From contig NZ_BAWM01000037.1 of assembly GCF_000759675.1 (NCBI RefSeq), positions 79,740 to 143,739 on the forward strand: a stretch of DNA of 64,000 nt, in the 5' to 3' direction. Position 1 is the stretch's first letter, and each line of letters begins with the position of its first letter. This DNA comes from Neobacillus niacini. Lineage in GTDB: Bacteria; Bacillota; Bacilli; Bacillales; Cytobacillaceae. The translations under genes were made by a program, and so were the position numbers. Of this stretch, positions 1-9,114 are shown in pieces. The notes below the pieces were generated by a model. That model saw nothing but the letters and a program-made list of their open reading frames with translations, had not been told where the DNA came from and did not search any database.

Positions 1-13
1 TCGGAAAAAAGGA

Positions 14-43
14 AATAAAAAAACATGGCGCACCAGCCATGTT
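14..43 (-). terminator. Intrinsic terminator after the hydratase remnant
   Basis: An 8-bp perfect stem (AACATGGC / GCCATGTT, 22-43) is followed on the minus strand by a T-run. It lies just past the stop of the enoyl-CoA hydratase remnant, so it is probably the original terminator of that gene. Confidence 0.8.
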
Positions 44-257
44 ATTTTCCTTTAAAAATTGGTTTCCTTTTTTCTGCGAATGCTTGAAGCGCTTCTATTC
101 TATCTTGAGTTGGCAGAGTTACTTCATATGCCTTCCTTTCTATCTGAAGCCCCGTGTTCAAGTCCACATACATGCCGTTTTTTATAGCGAATTTTGCCTG
201 TTGCAACGCGATTGGACCATTTGCAAGTATTTGGGCAGGTTTTCTCCCCTCTCTTTT
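42..257 (-). pseudogene. 3' remnant of an enoyl-CoA hydratase/isomerase gene
   Basis: The minus strand encodes about 65 residues resembling the C-terminal end of crotonase-family enoyl-CoA hydratases of the YngF type: ANGPIALQQAKFAI, then a DLNTGLQIERKAYE stretch, then a PTQDRIEALQAF - EKRKP - FKGK ending. Full-length members have about 260 residues, so roughly three quarters are missing. There is no ATG or separate ribosome-binding site. The only in-frame initiation-like codon (TTG at 260) sits in the T-run of the upstream lcfB terminator. I infer a deletion that fused the tail of a fatty-acid degradation gene to the end of the lcfB unit. Its own terminator survives downstream. It is unlikely to give a functional protein. 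Confidence 0.75.
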
Positions 258-285
258 CAAAACAAGGCAGGCTGACAGGCCTGCC
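258..285 (-). terminator. Intrinsic terminator of lcfB
   Basis: Stem GGCAGGC / GCCTGCC (266-285) with a 6-nt loop, followed on the minus strand by TTGTTTT. It lies about 30 bp after the lcfB stop. Its T-run touches the start of the hydratase remnant. Confidence 0.75.
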
Positions 286-316
286 CTTTTTAACTATATG
301 AGATTCCACTCTGCTT

Positions 317-1873
317 TTAGACTGTTTGGGTGATTTGAGTTTTTAATGCTCGTCGCAAAATTTTTCCTGTTGTATTCTTTGGGAGTTCTTCCAAGAATTC
401 AATCGAAGAAGGAACTTTATATTTGGCTAAATGTTCTCTACAATACTCTAGTAATTGCTCTTCAGTCGTACTCGGATTTTTACTCACAACATAGCATTTT
501 ACTGCTTCGCCTAGGTCTGAATCCGGTACACCGAGTACAGCCACCTCTACTACATCGGGATGGTTATATAGCACTTCTTCAACCTCGCGAGGGTAGACAT
601 TATACCCGCCAACTAAAATTAAATCTTTCTTTCTATCAACTATATAGAAGTATCCATCTTCATCCATTCTAGCTAGGTCCCCAGTAAATAGCCAGCCATC
701 ACGTATGGCTGCAGCTGTTTCTTCAGGCATTTTGTAATAGCCTTTCATGACATTCGGACCAGCAACAATTAATTCTCCCACTTCTCCAACAGGAAGTTCC
801 TCTCCAAGTTCATTGACTATTTTGTTTTCAACATGAAGGATGGAGGTTCCGATAGAACCAGCCTTACGTGGACGGTCCAATGGATTGAAGCAGGTCACTG
901 GAGAAGCTTCTGATAAACCATAACCTTCAGAAACTCGAACATTAAATTTCTTTTCAAAATTGTTAAGCAGGGCAACAGGTAAAGAAGCACCGCCAGAAAT
1001 ACATAATCTTAGAGATTTAAAATCTTCAGGATTACCTTCAGGGTATTGGAATAAGAAATTATACATCGTTGGAACTCCGGCAAAAACAGTTGCTTCATAC
1101 TCTCTTGCCAAATCAAAAATTTCCTTTGGACTAAACCTTGGTGTAATCAACATGGTAGCTCCACTCAATAATGGTGCATTTAGTGCTACCGTTAAGCAAA
1201 ATACATGGAACATTGGGAGGGTCGTGATGACGCGGTCTTGTTCAGTCATCTTTAAATAGTCGCCCACATCACTAGCATTGCTATATAAATTATTGTGGGT
1301 TAACATGGCACCTTTTGGTTTCCCTGTGGTCCCAGAAGTATAAAGAATAATCGCTGTGTCATCATCCTGCAGCTCTGGTCCTTGAAATGAAAGGTCTCCA
1401 GAGGCAACTATTTCTGTAAACGATTTCATTTTAGAGTAAAGTGTCAGTGCTTCAATATTATGCTGAGAAATACCATTTTCACTTGTTTCACAGAATATAA
1501 AATTCTCTACTTTTGGCAAGAAAGCATGGACCTTTTCAGCTAATGGAATAGCCAGATCTAACGCGACTACAAGTTTTACATCACCGTTATTTAGTATGTA
1601 ACCAATTTCATCTGCTGTATAAATGGGGTTAACAGGAATGACGGTTGCTCCTAACCTTAATGCCCCGTATAAACCTATGACAAAATGTGGTGAGTTACCG
1701 AGTAACAAAGCAACATGATCCCCTTGTTTAATCCCTAATTTTTCTAGCCCAGATGCGAATTTTGTAATCGCCCCATCCAATTCAGCATATGTAGTACCTT
1801 GTCCCATAAAATAATAGGCGGTTTTGCTTGCTGAGTTTTTTGCAGTTTCCTGAAGTCTAGATGATAAATTCAT
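317..1873 (-). CDS. lcfB: Long-chain fatty-acid-CoA ligase LcfB (YhfL-like)
   Basis: AMP-forming ligase that activates fatty acids to acyl-CoA for beta-oxidation or phospholipid use; cytosolic or membrane-associated. The 518-residue product has the ANL-family P-loop [11 protein letters not shown] (about residues 160-175), the GYGLSEASP motif, the [15 protein letters not shown] and GWLFTGDLA region, and the C-terminal [11 protein letters not shown] lysine motif. Start chosen at 1873 (MNLSSRLQE), because GGGAGG lies about 6 nt upstream. A possible start at 1909 would lie inside the FadR operator. The length matches the family and nothing looks disrupted. The FadR box just upstream supports derepression by long-chain acyl-CoA, as known for B. 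subtilis lcfB. Confidence 0.9.
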   Translation of the reverse strand: MNLSSRLQETAKNSASKTAYYFMGQGTTYAELDGAITKFASGLEKLGIKQGDHVALLLGNSPHFVIGLYGALRLGATVIPVNPIYTADEIGYILNNGDVKLVVALDLAIPLAEKVHAFLPKVENFIFCETSENGISQHNIEALTLYSKMKSFTEIVASGDLSFQGPELQDDDTAIILYTSGTTGKPKGAMLTHNNLYSNASDVGDYLKMTEQDRVITTLPMFHVFCLTVALNAPLLSGATMLITPRFSPKEIFDLAREYEATVFAGVPTMYNFLFQYPEGNPEDFKSLRLCISGGASLPVALLNNFEKKFNVRVSEGYGLSEASPVTCFNPLDRPRKAGSIGTSILHVENKIVNELGEELPVGEVGELIVAGPNVMKGYYKMPEETAAAIRDGWLFTGDLARMDEDGYFYIVDRKKDLILVGGYNVYPREVEEVLYNHPDVVEVAVLGVPDSDLGEAVKCYVVSKNPSTTEEQLLEYCREHLAKYKVPSSIEFLEELPKNTTGKILRRALKTQITQTV

Positions 1874-1890
1874 AATTTCCCTCCCTTTTG

Positions 1891-1908
1891 TGAATGAATA
1901 TTCATTCA
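1891..1908. promoter_or_regulatory. FadR operator upstream of lcfB
   Basis: The perfect palindrome TGAATGAATATTCATTCA matches the known Bacillus FadR (TetR-family) operator, two TGAATGA half sites around a short AT centre. It lies 18-35 bp upstream of the lcfB start, where a bound repressor would block initiation. FadR itself is not in this window. Confidence 0.88.
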
Positions 1909-1984
1909 CTAAATCGTAAAAATTTTCTAAATATATTATATTTAAAGAAATTTAAGTATTCAAGCAAAATGTTCTATGAGAGAC

Positions 1985-2020
1985 TAAAAAGACCCCCAAA
2001 TTAATGTTATGGGGATCTTT
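1985..2020 (-). terminator. Intrinsic terminator of the ATP-grasp gene
   Basis: On the minus strand the stem AAAGATCCCC / GGGGGTCTTT is followed by a short T-run. It begins directly after the stop codon at 2022. Confidence 0.75.
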
Positions 2021-2021
2021 C

Positions 2022-3242
2022 TTACTCAATTCTCAAATGAAAAGTAAGCTCATTAGCTGCATGCTTCGCTATGCTTTGTGCTTCTTCCAGCGTATTTCCT
2101 CGAGCAATAACATATGCATACCGGTGCCCCATAGACAACGGAGGTGTTACATACGTCCCGCTCTTTGGCTTAACGTACACTTCAACTACTCCAGGAGTTG
2201 CCATAGCCCTTTCCTTACCTGTAACCTTTTCTAATATACCTTTGTTTTCAAGGATGACATACTGTGTAAATACATAGTTATTAGTGCGTTTTTCTAGTGA
2301 TGGTACCCCTCCAGCTAACATCATTAGTGTTTCTTCTACTAAGCTATAACCAAATGCAGCTTGGATCATCTTGTTCATCGCACCACCCGATATCCTTGGG
2401 TTACTTTCAATCAATTTCCAGCCGTTCTCTGTCAATCTTAATTCTAAATGGAAAGCACCATTTTTAATATCTAACGAGGAAACGATTGTTTCAATCACAT
2501 CCCGTAAACTCTCTTCTAGATATGACGGTACTTCGGCTAACACCCCATACCCTGTAACAATAAACCGTTTCCCCTTTGTAATTTCCTGCTTGATGATAAC
2601 ACCAATGAGAATCTTCCAGTTGGTGACAAGAACCTCCACTAAATATTGTTCGCCGTCCACATATTCTTCAATGATAATCGTTTCATCTGGATATTTAGTT
2701 CTTAGTTTACCTACTTTTCTTTCTAATTCTCTCATGGTTGCAGCAAATAAAACATCCTTTGAGCCAGTTGAAGAAGGACACTTCACTACCACTGGGAACT
2801 TTAATTTCTTGTAAGTGAGAGCAAAAGGCAATTGAACATCTTTCGTTACTAACTTAAACCTGGGCGTGAATGATTGTCTAGCAAAAAAAGTTCTAGTTTT
2901 TTCTTTATCTTCCATAATCGAAATGGCTTTCGTTGATACATAGTTATCACAAAATTCATCGGCTAATGTGGAGGCTATATGAACATATTTTGCTACAAAA
3001 CTGGTAATGATGACCACTTCATTTCCCCGTTGTTGCAATAAATATATTTGGTTTTTTAATTCTTCCAGGTTGCTTGTATCCACTAAAGTGAGTTGATGAA
3101 CATCCATATATTCACTTCTTTGCTCGATTTGTTTTTCTTGATCAGTAAAAACAACCGTAACATATCCTAATTCATTTGCTGCTTTTACAGCTTCTCTGCT
3201 CGACCCGGATTTATTTAATCCAATAAAAACAATTGTTCTCAT
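2022..3242 (-). CDS. ATP-grasp domain protein, substrate unknown
   Basis: A 406-residue protein of the carbamoyl-phosphate-synthetase/biotin-carboxylase-like ATP-grasp superfamily. An N-terminal Rossmann-like segment (MRTIVFIGLNKSGSS) precedes the ATP-grasp fold. Visible elements are the ATP-binding lysine region FPVVVKCPSSTGSKDV (about residues 150-165), EEYVDGEQYLVEV, and the metal-binding LIESNPRISGG. Such enzymes ligate carboxylates to amines, often between amino acids, but the substrate cannot be read here. Start 3242 was chosen because AGGAG lies 8 nt upstream; the GTG at 3251 overlaps that site. It stands alone between terminators, so context does not help with function. Confidence 0.7.
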   Translation of the reverse strand: MRTIVFIGLNKSGSSREAVKAANELGYVTVVFTDQEKQIEQRSEYMDVHQLTLVDTSNLEELKNQIYLLQQRGNEVVIITSFVAKYVHIASTLADEFCDNYVSTKAISIMEDKEKTRTFFARQSFTPRFKLVTKDVQLPFALTYKKLKFPVVVKCPSSTGSKDVLFAATMRELERKVGKLRTKYPDETIIIEEYVDGEQYLVEVLVTNWKILIGVIIKQEITKGKRFIVTGYGVLAEVPSYLEESLRDVIETIVSSLDIKNGAFHLELRLTENGWKLIESNPRISGGAMNKMIQAAFGYSLVEETLMMLAGGVPSLEKRTNNYVFTQYVILENKGILEKVTGKERAMATPGVVEVYVKPKSGTYVTPPLSMGHRYAYVIARGNTLEEAQSIAKHAANELTFHLRIE

Positions 3243-3355
3243 TCTCCTCACTCCTATGTTTCCCTGATAAAGATGAACGCCCTATATGTTATGAGGGAAA
3301 TGGAGTTTTGTATGGACTTTTTTTCAACAATTAACGAAATTTCGTGTCATCTACC

Positions 3356-3388
3356 TAAAAAAACACGATGAATATATCTCACCGTGTT
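3356..3388 (-). terminator. Intrinsic terminator of lplJ
   Basis: Stem AACACGgTGA / TCAtCGTGTT (3362-3388) is followed on the minus strand by seven T. It lies just after the lplJ stop codon. Confidence 0.8.
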
Positions 3389-3394
3389 AAACTC

Positions 3395-4381
3395 CTAATA
3401 AATTAAGTTGATAAATTCTTCTTTTGAAACATTTCCAAAATAGTAGGTTGTATCAACATCTTTAAGTGCTGCTTCTAACTTGCTCTTTTCGTAGCGAACA
3501 TGCTTTAGTTTATTCTCAATTTCACTTACATCCCCAACACCAAAAAAGTCACCGTATATTTTACAGTTCTCAATGACTCCTTTATCAACATCTAAGCGGA
3601 CATCAATTTGCCCCACTGGGAAACGATGGGAATGCTGGAGATTAAATTTTGGAGATTTCCCGTAGTTCCAATCCCAATTTTGATAGCGTTCCTTTGATAG
3701 TTGGTGAATTTTCTCCCAATCCTCTTCGGAAAGCACGTATTCCGTTACTTCTTTCCCTTGAAAAATAAATTTCAGCAAAGAGGAACGAAACTCTTCAATA
3801 TTCAATTTCTCTGTCAAAAACTCTGAAATATTCGCCACTCTGCTCCGGACTGACTTGATTCCCTTGGATTCAATTTTATCTTTTTTCACCCTTAAAGCTG
3901 AAACAATATGGTCCATTTCAGAATTGAAAAGAAGCGTTCCATGGGTGAACATTCTCCCCTTTGTTGAGAATTGGGCATTCCCGGAAATTTTCCTGCCTTC
4001 AGCTAAAATATCATTTCTACCGCTTAATTCAGCATTTACCCCCATTTGTTTAAGGGCTGCAATCACCGGCTCCGTAAATTTGCGGAAATTATGAAAGCTA
4101 TCGCCGTCATCTTTTGTTATAAAACTATAATTAAGATTGCCAAGGTCATGATAAACCGCTCCCCCGCCAGACAATCTGCGTACCACATGGATTCCATTGC
4201 TCTCAACATACTCCGTATTAATTTCTTCTACTGAATTTTGGTTTTTTCCAATGATAATCGATGGCTCATTTATGTAAAATAACAAATACGTTTCATTGAT
4301 ATCGAGATTTTTTAAGGCATATTCTTCAATTGCAAGATTTATTCGTGGATCGGTAATGCCTTTATTATCAATAAATAACAT
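3395..4381 (-). CDS. lplJ: Lipoate-protein ligase LplJ
   Basis: Attaches free lipoate, through lipoyl-AMP, to the E2 subunits and GcvH of 2-oxoacid dehydrogenase and glycine-cleavage complexes. The 328-residue product has the BPL_LplA_LipB fold with the signature RRLSGGGAVYHDLGNLNYSF (about residues 70-89), NDILAEGRKISGNAQ with the catalytic lysine region, and a C-terminal accessory domain from about residue 250. Length and motifs fit the B. subtilis LplJ (YhfJ) type. The start has AAGGGGA about 8 nt upstream. Only 16 bp separate it from yhfI upstream, so the two are probably co-transcribed, as in the yhfI-yhfJ order of B. subtilis. Confidence 0.93.
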   Translation of the reverse strand: MLFIDNKGITDPRINLAIEEYALKNLDINETYLLFYINEPSIIIGKNQNSVEEINTEYVESNGIHVVRRLSGGGAVYHDLGNLNYSFITKDDGDSFHNFRKFTEPVIAALKQMGVNAELSGRNDILAEGRKISGNAQFSTKGRMFTHGTLLFNSEMDHIVSALRVKKDKIESKGIKSVRSRVANISEFLTEKLNIEEFRSSLLKFIFQGKEVTEYVLSEEDWEKIHQLSKERYQNWDWNYGKSPKFNLQHSHRFPVGQIDVRLDVDKGVIENCKIYGDFFGVGDVSEIENKLKHVRYEKSKLEAALKDVDTTYYFGNVSKEEFINLIY

Positions 4382-4397
4382 ACTAACTTTCCCCTTC

Positions 4398-5132
4398 TTA
4401 TAGTGAAATGGTTTGAAATTCGTCTGCTAGTTTTATTATACCCGTATATTCAGTACTTGCCTCACTGATAAGCTTAGATAAATCTCCGTAATGCGGAAGA
4501 TGGGTTAAGATTAATTGTTTAATACCTGCTCTTGCTGCAAATCCCCCTGCATCTATGCTATTCATATGTCCTGCAGACTTCCCATTTTGCTGCTGATAAA
4601 AATTACATTCACATAATAACAGGTCTGCGTCTTTACTAAACTCAATAAACTCTTCTTTAAAGGAACTATCCGCCGTGTAAACAATGGATTTTCCATTTGC
4701 CTCTACTCTCATTGCATAGCATGGGACTGGATGGTCTGTTTTTAAAAAGGAAACCTGGAATGGTCCGACAGTCAGAACATCATTAGGTGAATAGGCAATT
4801 CCCTTCGTGATTTCTTTATAGGTTAATTTGGTGAATTCTGCTTTGTCAAAAGAATGTCCATAGATAGGTAAAGTCGGAAAACTCTTCCCTAAAAAGCCTT
4901 GAATCAACCGAGCATGCTGCAGTACCCCAATATCTGCAATATGGTCTGGATGATAGTGGGAAATCATCACAGCATCAAGCTCTTCAGGTTCTATACTATT
5001 TTGCATCTTCGCAAGAACACCACTGCCACAATCAATCAATAGATTAAATCCTTCATGCTGAAGTAAATATCCTGAACTTGCTTCATTTTTTTTCGGGTAT
5101 CCACCCCAATAACCTATTATGGTTAATTTCAT
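4398..5132 (-). CDS. yhfI: Metallo-beta-lactamase-fold hydrolase YhfI
   Basis: A 244-residue MBL-fold metallohydrolase of the RNase Z-like type. The metal motif SHYHPDHIADIG lies at about residues 59-70, with further ligand regions VYTADSSF and the late histidine in LTHLPHYGD. It starts with MKLTIIGYWGGYP, as YhfI proteins do. Start 5132 has AAGGGG about 9 nt upstream, whereas the ATG at 5159 has no clear site. The substrate is not known for this family; a phosphodiesterase is the usual assumption. It is placed just upstream of lplJ on the same strand. Confidence 0.85.
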   Translation of the reverse strand: MKLTIIGYWGGYPKKNEASSGYLLQHEGFNLLIDCGSGVLAKMQNSIEPEELDAVMISHYHPDHIADIGVLQHARLIQGFLGKSFPTLPIYGHSFDKAEFTKLTYKEITKGIAYSPNDVLTVGPFQVSFLKTDHPVPCYAMRVEANGKSIVYTADSSFKEEFIEFSKDADLLLCECNFYQQQNGKSAGHMNSIDAGGFAARAGIKQLILTHLPHYGDLSKLISEASTEYTGIIKLADEFQTISL

Positions 5133-5190
5133 TTTAACAACCCCTTCTAGTTCTACCATACCTTTACTTTACTCAAAAACGCTAGCTAAT

Positions 5191-5219
5191 AAAAAAAGAA
5201 GCTATTAAAAACAGCTTCT
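5191..5219 (-). terminator. Intrinsic terminator of the hem unit
   Basis: Stem AGAAGCT / AGCTTCT with a 8-nt loop is followed on the minus strand by seven T. It sits immediately after the hemY stop and closes the hemE-hemH-hemY unit. Confidence 0.85.
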
Positions 5220-5222
5220 GGT

Positions 5223-6644
5223 TTATTCTTTTACATTTAAATACTCTAATACTCCTTTTACCGCTTCTTCACCTTGGTCAATACAATCGGGAAGCCCTAC
5301 ACCGCCGAAGGAGGCACTGGCTAAAAAGACCCCTGGCAGCTCTGATTTAATTAGTTCGCTAATAGTATCTAGTCGCTGTTTATGTCCCACTGTGTATTGT
5401 GGCATGGAATCTTTCCAGCGCGAAACAACAGCAAACTCAGGCTGCATACCAATATCCATTGTCCTGCTTAAATCATCAAGAACAATCTTAATGATTCTAT
5501 CATCAGAAAGATCAACGATCGTTTCTTCTCCGGCTCTTCCAACATAACAGCGAAGCAGTACCTTGCCTTTTGGAGTAGAATGAACCCATTTTTTATGTGT
5601 CCATGTACAAGCTGTTATAGAATAATCACCATTTCTAGAAACAACAAAGCCCGTTCCATCAATATCGTTTTTTATGGCTTCTTCGGGAAATGCAAGTGCA
5701 ACCGTGGCAACAGATGTTGAAGGAACGGACTTAAATGGATCAAAAAAACGATAGTCTGAGAACATGGATTGTGTTATTTTATGCGGAGTGGCTGCAACAA
5801 CACAATCAGCAAACAATGTTTCACCGTTATTTAAATAAAGCTCATACTGTTTATTTATCTTTGTAATTTTATCAACCCGGTGCCCTTTTAATATCGAATT
5901 AGGGTCAATTTTCGCTTCAATACCTTCCGCAAAGGACTGAAGACCAGATTTAAAGGTTAAAAATGCACCTTTTTTCTTCTCAGATGATTCTTGTGTTTTC
6001 GGTTTTGAAGGTGTTGTTTTTTTCATCCCCAAGATCAGGCTGCGATATTTTTGTTCAACCTCATAGAATTGTGGGAAGGTCGACATTAAGCTCATTTGAT
6101 CAATATCACCGGCATAAATTCCCGATAATAACGGTTCAATTAAATTTTCAACCACCTCATCGCCTAACCTTCTTCGGAAAAACTCACCTAAAGACTGGTC
6201 TGTATTACCAGCAGATCTTGGTAAGATAAAATCCGCAGCTGCTCTTAGTTTTCCTGGGACTGAAAACAACCCAGTAGTAATAAATGGTCCTATTTCAGTT
6301 GGGATTCCCATTATTGAACCCCCGGGCATCGAATAGAGCTTGTCATTCACAAGAACATAGGATTTCCCTGTCGAATTAGATACTAATTGATCCTCCATCC
6401 CTACTTCCTTAGCAAGTCTAATCATGCTGGTTTTCCTTGCTAAGAAGGAATCAGGACCTCTTTCAATGGTGAAACCGTCTCTTATAACTGTTTGCATTTT
6501 ACCTCCGAGACGTTGTGACGCTTCGATAAGTTTGATTTCAAGAGGCAGCTTTTTATCGTTAATGATTTTTTGAAGGTAAAATGCGGCAGTAAGCCCAGCA
6601 ATTCCTCCCCCAATGATTGCTACCTTCTGTTTTTCTTCCGCCAC
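5223..6644 (-). CDS. hemY: Coproporphyrinogen III oxidase HemY (CgoX)
   Basis: FAD enzyme that oxidises coproporphyrinogen III to coproporphyrin III in the coproporphyrin-dependent haem route of Gram-positives. The 473-residue product opens with the dinucleotide-binding motif AIIGGGIAGLTAAFYL and RLGGKMQT, and closes with a second FAD contact in FLASASFGGVGLPDCI. Two GTG codons compete as start. I chose 6644, because GAAGG lies 9 nt upstream; the GTG at 6653 directly abuts that site. It is the last gene of hemE-hemH-hemY, 33 bp after hemH. Confidence 0.92.
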   Translation of the reverse strand: MAEEKQKVAIIGGGIAGLTAAFYLQKIINDKKLPLEIKLIEASQRLGGKMQTVIRDGFTIERGPDSFLARKTSMIRLAKEVGMEDQLVSNSTGKSYVLVNDKLYSMPGGSIMGIPTEIGPFITTGLFSVPGKLRAAADFILPRSAGNTDQSLGEFFRRRLGDEVVENLIEPLLSGIYAGDIDQMSLMSTFPQFYEVEQKYRSLILGMKKTTPSKPKTQESSEKKKGAFLTFKSGLQSFAEGIEAKIDPNSILKGHRVDKITKINKQYELYLNNGETLFADCVVAATPHKITQSMFSDYRFFDPFKSVPSTSVATVALAFPEEAIKNDIDGTGFVVSRNGDYSITACTWTHKKWVHSTPKGKVLLRCYVGRAGEETIVDLSDDRIIKIVLDDLSRTMDIGMQPEFAVVSRWKDSMPQYTVGHKQRLDTISELIKSELPGVFLASASFGGVGLPDCIDQGEEAVKGVLEYLNVKE

Positions 6645-6677
6645 GGATGTCACCCTTCTTTCTTTTACTAATTTCGA

Positions 6678-7610
6678 TCAGTTGGTTAATTTTTTTAATA
6701 TAACGGTGGTCATTGCATCAATTAAATCTTCATGTGCGTTCGGCATCTCAGGACGATAATAGCTTGCTCCAACTTCCTCCGCTGCTATTCTACATTCGTA
6801 ATCGTTATCATAGAGTACTTCTAAGTGATCACACACAAAGCCAACTGGTGCATAAACAAATGCCTTATATGGATGTTCTTTCGCTAAGTCCCGAGTTAAA
6901 TCCTGGACATCTGGACCTAACCATGGATCAGGTGTATTCCCCGCGCTTTGCCAGCCAATCGCATAGTTGCTAATTCCTGCCTGTTTTGCAATTAGATCAG
7001 CTGTTTCCTGAAGCTGACTTGGATAAGGATCACCAAACTGTAAGATTTTCTCTGGAAGACTATGGGCTGAAACGATCATCATAGCGTCATTTTTTTCTTC
7101 TTGGGGCATTTGATCATATATTTCCTTAATTTTATCTGCCCAGTAGTTAATAAATTTTGGTTCATCATACCAGCTATCAATTGAAGTGATCGTCATGCCA
7201 CCGAGTTTTTCTGCTTCTTCCTTTGCCCTATTATTATAGGACTTAATCGAGAAAGTTGAAAAATGAGGCGCCAAGACTATACTAACAGCCTCATTAATTC
7301 CATCTGAACGCATTTCCTTAACGGCGTCCTCGATAAACGGTTCTATATGCTTTAAGCCAAGATACATTTTAAACTGTATTTCTTCTTGAACCTGGTTAAT
7401 ATGTTCTTCCAGTTTTTTTGCCTGCTCAATTGTAATTTTAGCTAAAGGTGAAATACCGCCAATTGCTTCATAGCGATTCCTTAACTCTTCAATCATTTCT
7501 GGAGTAGGTTTCCTGCCATGCCGAATATGTGTATAGTAACGTTCCAAGTCATCTAAATGATATGGGGTTCCGTATGCCATTACTAGTAATCCCATTTTCT
7601 TTCTAGTCAT
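6678..7610 (-). CDS. hemH: Coproporphyrin ferrochelatase HemH (CpfC)
   Basis: Inserts Fe2+ into coproporphyrin III to give coprohaem. The 310-residue soluble protein begins [16 protein letters not shown], like the B. subtilis enzyme. It has the catalytic histidine motif [12 protein letters not shown] (about residue 183), [14 protein letters not shown], and the metal-site glutamate in [13 protein letters not shown]. The start is the second of two adjacent ATGs (7610), 8 nt after GAGG. A longer reading to 7646 is not supported by the family. It lies between hemE (177 bp away) and hemY. Confidence 0.93.
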   Translation of the reverse strand: MTRKKMGLLVMAYGTPYHLDDLERYYTHIRHGRKPTPEMIEELRNRYEAIGGISPLAKITIEQAKKLEEHINQVQEEIQFKMYLGLKHIEPFIEDAVKEMRSDGINEAVSIVLAPHFSTFSIKSYNNRAKEEAEKLGGMTITSIDSWYDEPKFINYWADKIKEIYDQMPQEEKNDAMMIVSAHSLPEKILQFGDPYPSQLQETADLIAKQAGISNYAIGWQSAGNTPDPWLGPDVQDLTRDLAKEHPYKAFVYAPVGFVCDHLEVLYDNDYECRIAAEEVGASYYRPEMPNAHEDLIDAMTTVILKKLTN

Positions 7611-7688
7611 CATCCGCACCTCATCTTTAAGTCTTGTTGCTTCCAAAATAATAAGAACTTGTCCTATAATATTGACCTCATATCAGGA

Positions 7689-7724
7689 TTTAGAGGGCCT
7701 CTAAATATTAGGGCCCTCTTTTTT
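7689..7724 (+). terminator. Plus-oriented hairpin with T-run between hemE and hemH
   Basis: Stem AGAGGGCC / GGCCCTCT (7692-7719) is followed on the plus strand by six T, the shape of an intrinsic terminator facing against the hem genes. It overlaps a second palindrome TTTAGAGGGCCTCTAAA (7689-7705), so two mutually exclusive foldings exist. On the minus strand there is no T-run after it. Confidence 0.55.
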
Positions 7725-7787
7725 ATGCATATTTTATTGTGCCAAAAAAACTGCTATCTTACCAATATTAACACTCGAGGATAGTAT

Positions 7788-8834
7788 TTATCTGCTTAGT
7801 TTAGATGCAGAATACTCGTGGACAAATGAGGTTAATTTTTTCAACGTCGCTGGGTTTACAGCTGGGAATACACCGTGGCCAAGATTAAAGATATAGCCTC
7901 CCTGAGCCATACCTTGATCTAAGATGGCTTTCGCTCTTTCTTCAATTACTTCCCAAGGTGACAACAGGATTGCTGGGTCAAGATTACCTTGAACCGTTTT
8001 TTGAATTCCCATTTCTCTTGCTTGTTGAATCGGCAGACGCCAGTCCAATCCAACTACATCAAGCGGAAGGTCATTCCACTCCATCGCGAGATGACTAGCT
8101 CCTACACCAAACATAATCAGTGGTACATTCTCTTCTTTGAGTTCGGTAAAAATTCTAATCATGACTGGCTTAATAAAGTAGCGGTAGTCCTCAACATTCA
8201 AAGCCCCAACCCAAGAATCAAAGATTTGAATTGCTTTAGCTCCGGCCTTAATTTGCGATTTCACATAAGTGATAATCATATCAGCGAGTTTTTCCATTAA
8301 AGCAAACCATGCTTTCGGTTCAGAGTACATGAATGCCTTTGTCTTATTATAGTTTTTCGAAGGTCCTCCTTCAATCATGTAACTGGCGAGCGTAAAAGGA
8401 GCACCAGAAAATCCAATTAAAGGTACTGACAATTGTTCTTGAGTTAACAATTTAATCGTGTCTAAAACGTATGGTACGTCCTCTTCAGGATGAATTTCAC
8501 CAAGTTTTTCAACATCTGCTAATGAAGTGATTGGATTGTCAATTACAGGACCAATACCAGATTTTATCTCAACCTGCATTCCAATTGCCGGAAGCGGTGT
8601 CATGATATCTTTATAGAGAATAGCCGCGTCAACATTGTACTGTTCTACAGGAAGGCGGGTTACATAAGCGCATAGCTCAGGCTGGTGCGTAATTTCAAAC
8701 AAAGAGTACTTTTCTTTAATCTCTCTATACTCTGGTTGTGAACGCCCTGCTTGACGCATGTACCAAACTGGTACGTGGTCTGTCTTTTCTCCTCTTGCTG
8801 CTTTTAAAAATGTTTCGTTGATTTGCTTCGTCAT
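7788..8834 (-). CDS. hemE: Uroporphyrinogen decarboxylase HemE
   Basis: Decarboxylates the four acetate side chains of uroporphyrinogen III to give coproporphyrinogen III; cytosolic TIM barrel. The 348-residue product has the signature [16 protein letters not shown] near residues 22-38, [17 protein letters not shown] in the middle, and the C-terminal [12 protein letters not shown] motif. Start 8834 (MTKQINETF) has AAAGGTGG about 10 nt upstream; the ATG at 8855 overlaps the site. It is first in the hemE-hemH-hemY group. In B. subtilis pbpF lies beside hemE, but here a PBP gene is found about 42 kb away. Confidence 0.94.
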   Translation of the reverse strand: MTKQINETFLKAARGEKTDHVPVWYMRQAGRSQPEYREIKEKYSLFEITHQPELCAYVTRLPVEQYNVDAAILYKDIMTPLPAIGMQVEIKSGIGPVIDNPITSLADVEKLGEIHPEEDVPYVLDTIKLLTQEQLSVPLIGFSGAPFTLASYMIEGGPSKNYNKTKAFMYSEPKAWFALMEKLADMIITYVKSQIKAGAKAIQIFDSWVGALNVEDYRYFIKPVMIRIFTELKEENVPLIMFGVGASHLAMEWNDLPLDVVGLDWRLPIQQAREMGIQKTVQGNLDPAILLSPWEVIEERAKAILDQGMAQGGYIFNLGHGVFPAVNPATLKKLTSFVHEYSASKLSR

Positions 8835-9031
8835 GTAAATAAATCCACCTTTCAAAAAGACATGTCTGGTTATATTTTAATATATGTAGCAAAAAATTAA
8901 AAACTTCATAGATTACATAGCACAGTTCTCACTATATCGATTATTCCTATTTGTGTATAGGTTACGATGATAAGTGTCAAAAAAAAGTCGTTTTTTCATT
9001 ATTAAAATTTTTAAATTCCTTTCACCACTTT

Positions 9032-9090
9032 AATACAGATTCATATTCTGTATTACAACCTAAGGGCGAATGCCTATTTTTCGTCCTTAG
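9032..9090 (+). promoter_or_regulatory. Two consecutive hairpins in the leader of the YhfA-like gene
   Basis: Hairpin 1 is AATACAGA / TCTGTATT (9032-9054). Hairpin 2 is CTAAGGGCGAA / TTCGTCCTTAG (9060-9090), 11 pairs with one G-U pair on the plus strand. They end about 15 nt before the ribosome-binding site of the gene at 9115. No T-run follows. Function unknown; an RNA leader or mRNA-stabilising element is possible. Confidence 0.4.
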
Positions 9091-9114
9091 ATGAAGATGA
9101 AAGGAGGTCATTAT

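Noticed and set aside
7613..7646. Longer N-terminus of hemH
   Set aside because: The extra residues precede the ribosome-binding site GAGG and are not found in the family.
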